From assembly GCA_030550315.1 (NCBI GenBank), contig JAUQPP010000007.1, forward strand, positions 1 through 48,929: a stretch of DNA of 48,929 nucleotides. The letters are read 5' to 3'. Positions 47,250-48,929 of the stretch are shown here, in pieces (the stretch's first letter is position 1; every line of letters begins with the position of its first letter). A program made the translations under genes and the position numbers. Under the pieces are notes generated by a model that saw nothing but the letters and a program-made list of their open reading frames with translations, had not been told where the DNA came from and made no database searches. Source of the DNA: Thermotogota bacterium (GTDB taxonomy: Bacteria > Thermotogota > Thermotogae > Thermotogales > Fervidobacteriaceae).

Positions 47250-48929
47250 ACTCCGGGCTTAAAAATCCGAAGGTTCTTGTTGTAGGTGCTGGACCTGCCG
47301 GTCTGTGCGGTGCTATCGCGGTTGCCGAAACGTGCAAAAATGGTGAGGATGTTTTGATCGTTGATGAAGGCATAGAACCGGGGGGACAGCTTCCAAAACA
47401 GACGCACAAATTCTTTGGACACGAAGGTTTCTACGCTTCAACACGTGGATACGAGATTGGGGAAAAGCTCGTGAAGAGAGCAAGGAATTTAGGAGTCAGG
47501 TTCATGCTTGAATCCACAGTTGTGGGGATATACGAAGACAGCGTAGTTGTTTACAATAGGACTGAAAATAAAACGTTGCAAATGCACCCGGAATACATAC
47601 TTTTGGCTACAGGTGCCTCGGAAAAGTTTCTCGCATTTAAAAACAACACATTACCAGGGATTTATGGTGCTGGGGCGGTTCAAACGTTAATGAATCAGTA
47701 CAAAGTTCTACCGGGACGTTCTTTTCTCATCGTCGGTGCGGGTAACATCGGACTCATAGTGGCCTACCAACTTCTGCAAGCTGGTGCACAGGTTAAAGCT
47801 GTCGTTGAAGCTTCCGACAGGGTCGGGGGTTACATCGTACATGCAAACAAGGTTAAAAGGATGGGTATTCCAATCTTGCTAAAGCACACAGTTGTCGAAG
47901 CGTTAGGGACTGAGAGAGTCGAAGGCGCAATTGTATCTCAAGTGGATGAAAATTTCGAACCAATTCATGGTACGGAACGAGAGATAGTGGTTGATGTCAT
48001 ATGTCTAGCAGTTGGACTCCAGCCTACAGTTGATTTGGCAAGCCAAGCTGGTGCAAAATTAACTTACATTCCGCAGCTCGGTGGATATGTTCCGGTACGT
48101 GACGAAGATATGCGCACAACAGTTCCAAACGTTTACGTAGCAGGAGATTTGGCGGGAATAGAAGAGGCAACTACCGCGATGATAGAGGGTTACATAGCCG
48201 GATACAACATTGCACAGCAACTCACCGGGGTTGACCTTTCAGAGAAGATTTCTAAAATGAAGCAAGAGCTAGTTGAATTCAGGCGTGGACCGTTCTCAGA
48301 TAAGGTCAGGCTTGGCCTGTCAAAGATGGGTTTGAACTTCCCAGCGGGTGGCTATCGCACGGAAGTCCAAAAAGACACAGGTCCGGTTGGTAAACTGAGG
48401 GCCGTAATCGAATGTCCTCAGGCTATTCCTTGCAATCCATGTGAAACTTCTTGTCCGAGTGGGGCTATATCAGTTGGTGGTAACATAAACGGCATACCTC
48501 ACATCGATTACAGTAAATGCACCGGTTGTGGCGTGTGTGTGATGAAATGTCCCGGACTTGCAATATTTATGGTTCAAGAAAAGAAAGATTATAGTGTTGT
48601 TGGTATACCTTACGAAATGCTTCCAATACCTGAAAAAGGTACCAAAGTACAGTTACTCAACCGAGATGGAGTTCACGTAGCCGATGGAGAAATTGAGAAT
48701 GTGGTGATTAACCGTAGAGAGAAAACGCATATTGTGTACCTAAGAGTTCCCAAAGGCTACGAAAATGAAGTACGCTATTTCAGAATTCCTAAAAAGGAGG
48801 ATGTCTATGTTTGCAGGTGTGAGGAAGTTACTGTGGAGGATGTCGAGGCCGTTATCGATTCTGGAATAACGGATTACGAAGAACTCAGAAGGATTCTTAG
48901 AATTGGTATGGGGCCTTGCGGGGGTCGAA
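47246..48929 (+). CDS. FAD-dependent oxidoreductase with internal 4Fe-4S and C-terminal BFD-like [2Fe-2S] region, truncated by the window edge
   Basis: Open frame from GTG 47246 (overlapping the Fer2 stop by 4 bp) to the window end, absent from the ORF track because it has no stop: VLVVGAGPAGLCGAIAVAE, IVGAGNIGLIVAYQL, VPNVYVAGDLAGIEEATTAMIEG, CNPCETSCPSGAI..CTGCGVCVMKCPG, VCRCEEVTVEDVEAVI..GMGPCGG. Confidence 0.93.
   Translation, partial: MNSGLKNPKVLVVGAGPAGLCGAIAVAETCKNGEDVLIVDEGIEPGGQLPKQTHKFFGHEGFYASTRGYEIGEKLVKRARNLGVRFMLESTVVGIYEDSVVVYNRTENKTLQMHPEYILLATGASEKFLAFKNNTLPGIYGAGAVQTLMNQYKVLPGRSFLIVGAGNIGLIVAYQLLQAGAQVKAVVEASDRVGGYIVHANKVKRMGIPILLKHTVVEALGTERVEGAIVSQVDENFEPIHGTEREIVVDVICLAVGLQPTVDLASQAGAKLTYIPQLGGYVPVRDEDMRTTVPNVYVAGDLAGIEEATTAMIEGYIAGYNIAQQLTGVDLSEKISKMKQELVEFRRGPFSDKVRLGLSKMGLNFPAGGYRTEVQKDTGPVGKLRAVIECPQAIPCNPCETSCPSGAISVGGNINGIPHIDYSKCTGCGVCVMKCPGLAIFMVQEKKDYSVVGIPYEMLPIPEKGTKVQLLNRDGVHVADGEIENVVINRREKTHIVYLRVPKGYENEVRYFRIPKKEDVYVCRCEEVTVEDVEAVIDSGITDYEELRRILRIGMGPCGGR

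Noticed and set aside
1-48929. CRISPR arrays, tRNA/rRNA genes, IS elements
   Set aside because: No regularly spaced direct repeats, no recognisable tRNA cloverleaf or rRNA sequence, and no transposase motifs seen on reading the sequence and ORF track. A tRNAscan-SE/Infernal run would be decisive.

Overview
The window looks like ordinary chromosomal sequence from a thermophilic Thermotogae bacterium, probably Fervidobacterium-like. That taxon call is an inference from protein content: a TM287/288-type heterodimeric ABC exporter behind a MarR gene, an ftsA-ftsZ-pilB order, and hfq-hflX. It is mostly dense, operon-organised housekeeping and metabolic genes. These include a niaR-BMP lipoprotein-nicotinamidase cluster, a MarR/heterodimeric ABC exporter operon, and type-4 UDG/DtxR/galE/rarA. 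There is also a divisome cluster followed by a PilB-like ATPase, then ahcY, RNase E/G, a TGS-uridine kinase and PduO-hutH-MCP. On the minus strand are rpsT-metK, hfq-hflX-M23, M32, comM-nudix, a PQQ propeller and an RlmI-like methyltransferase. A 2Fe-2S/FAD oxidoreductase operon runs off the right edge. I saw no tRNA, rRNA, CRISPR array or intact mobile element. The points most worth a second look are: (i) a multiply lesioned DbpA/CshA-like DEAD-box helicase pseudogene; (ii) a near-perfect 26-bp palindrome overlapping the marR-ABC exporter promoter; (iii) a DtxR-like GTTAGACTAAC box at the start of an operon that encodes a DtxR-family protein; (iv) a four-repeat / SUMF1-like / PDZ protein lacking the FGE active-site cysteines; (v) a 13-bp inverted repeat bracketing the BMP gene in the NAD-salvage cluster; (vi) a radical SAM gene overlapping a flavoprotein gene that lacks a redox CxxC; and (vii) a chemoreceptor gene overlapping hutH. 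I found no convincing entirely new defence or mobile system.
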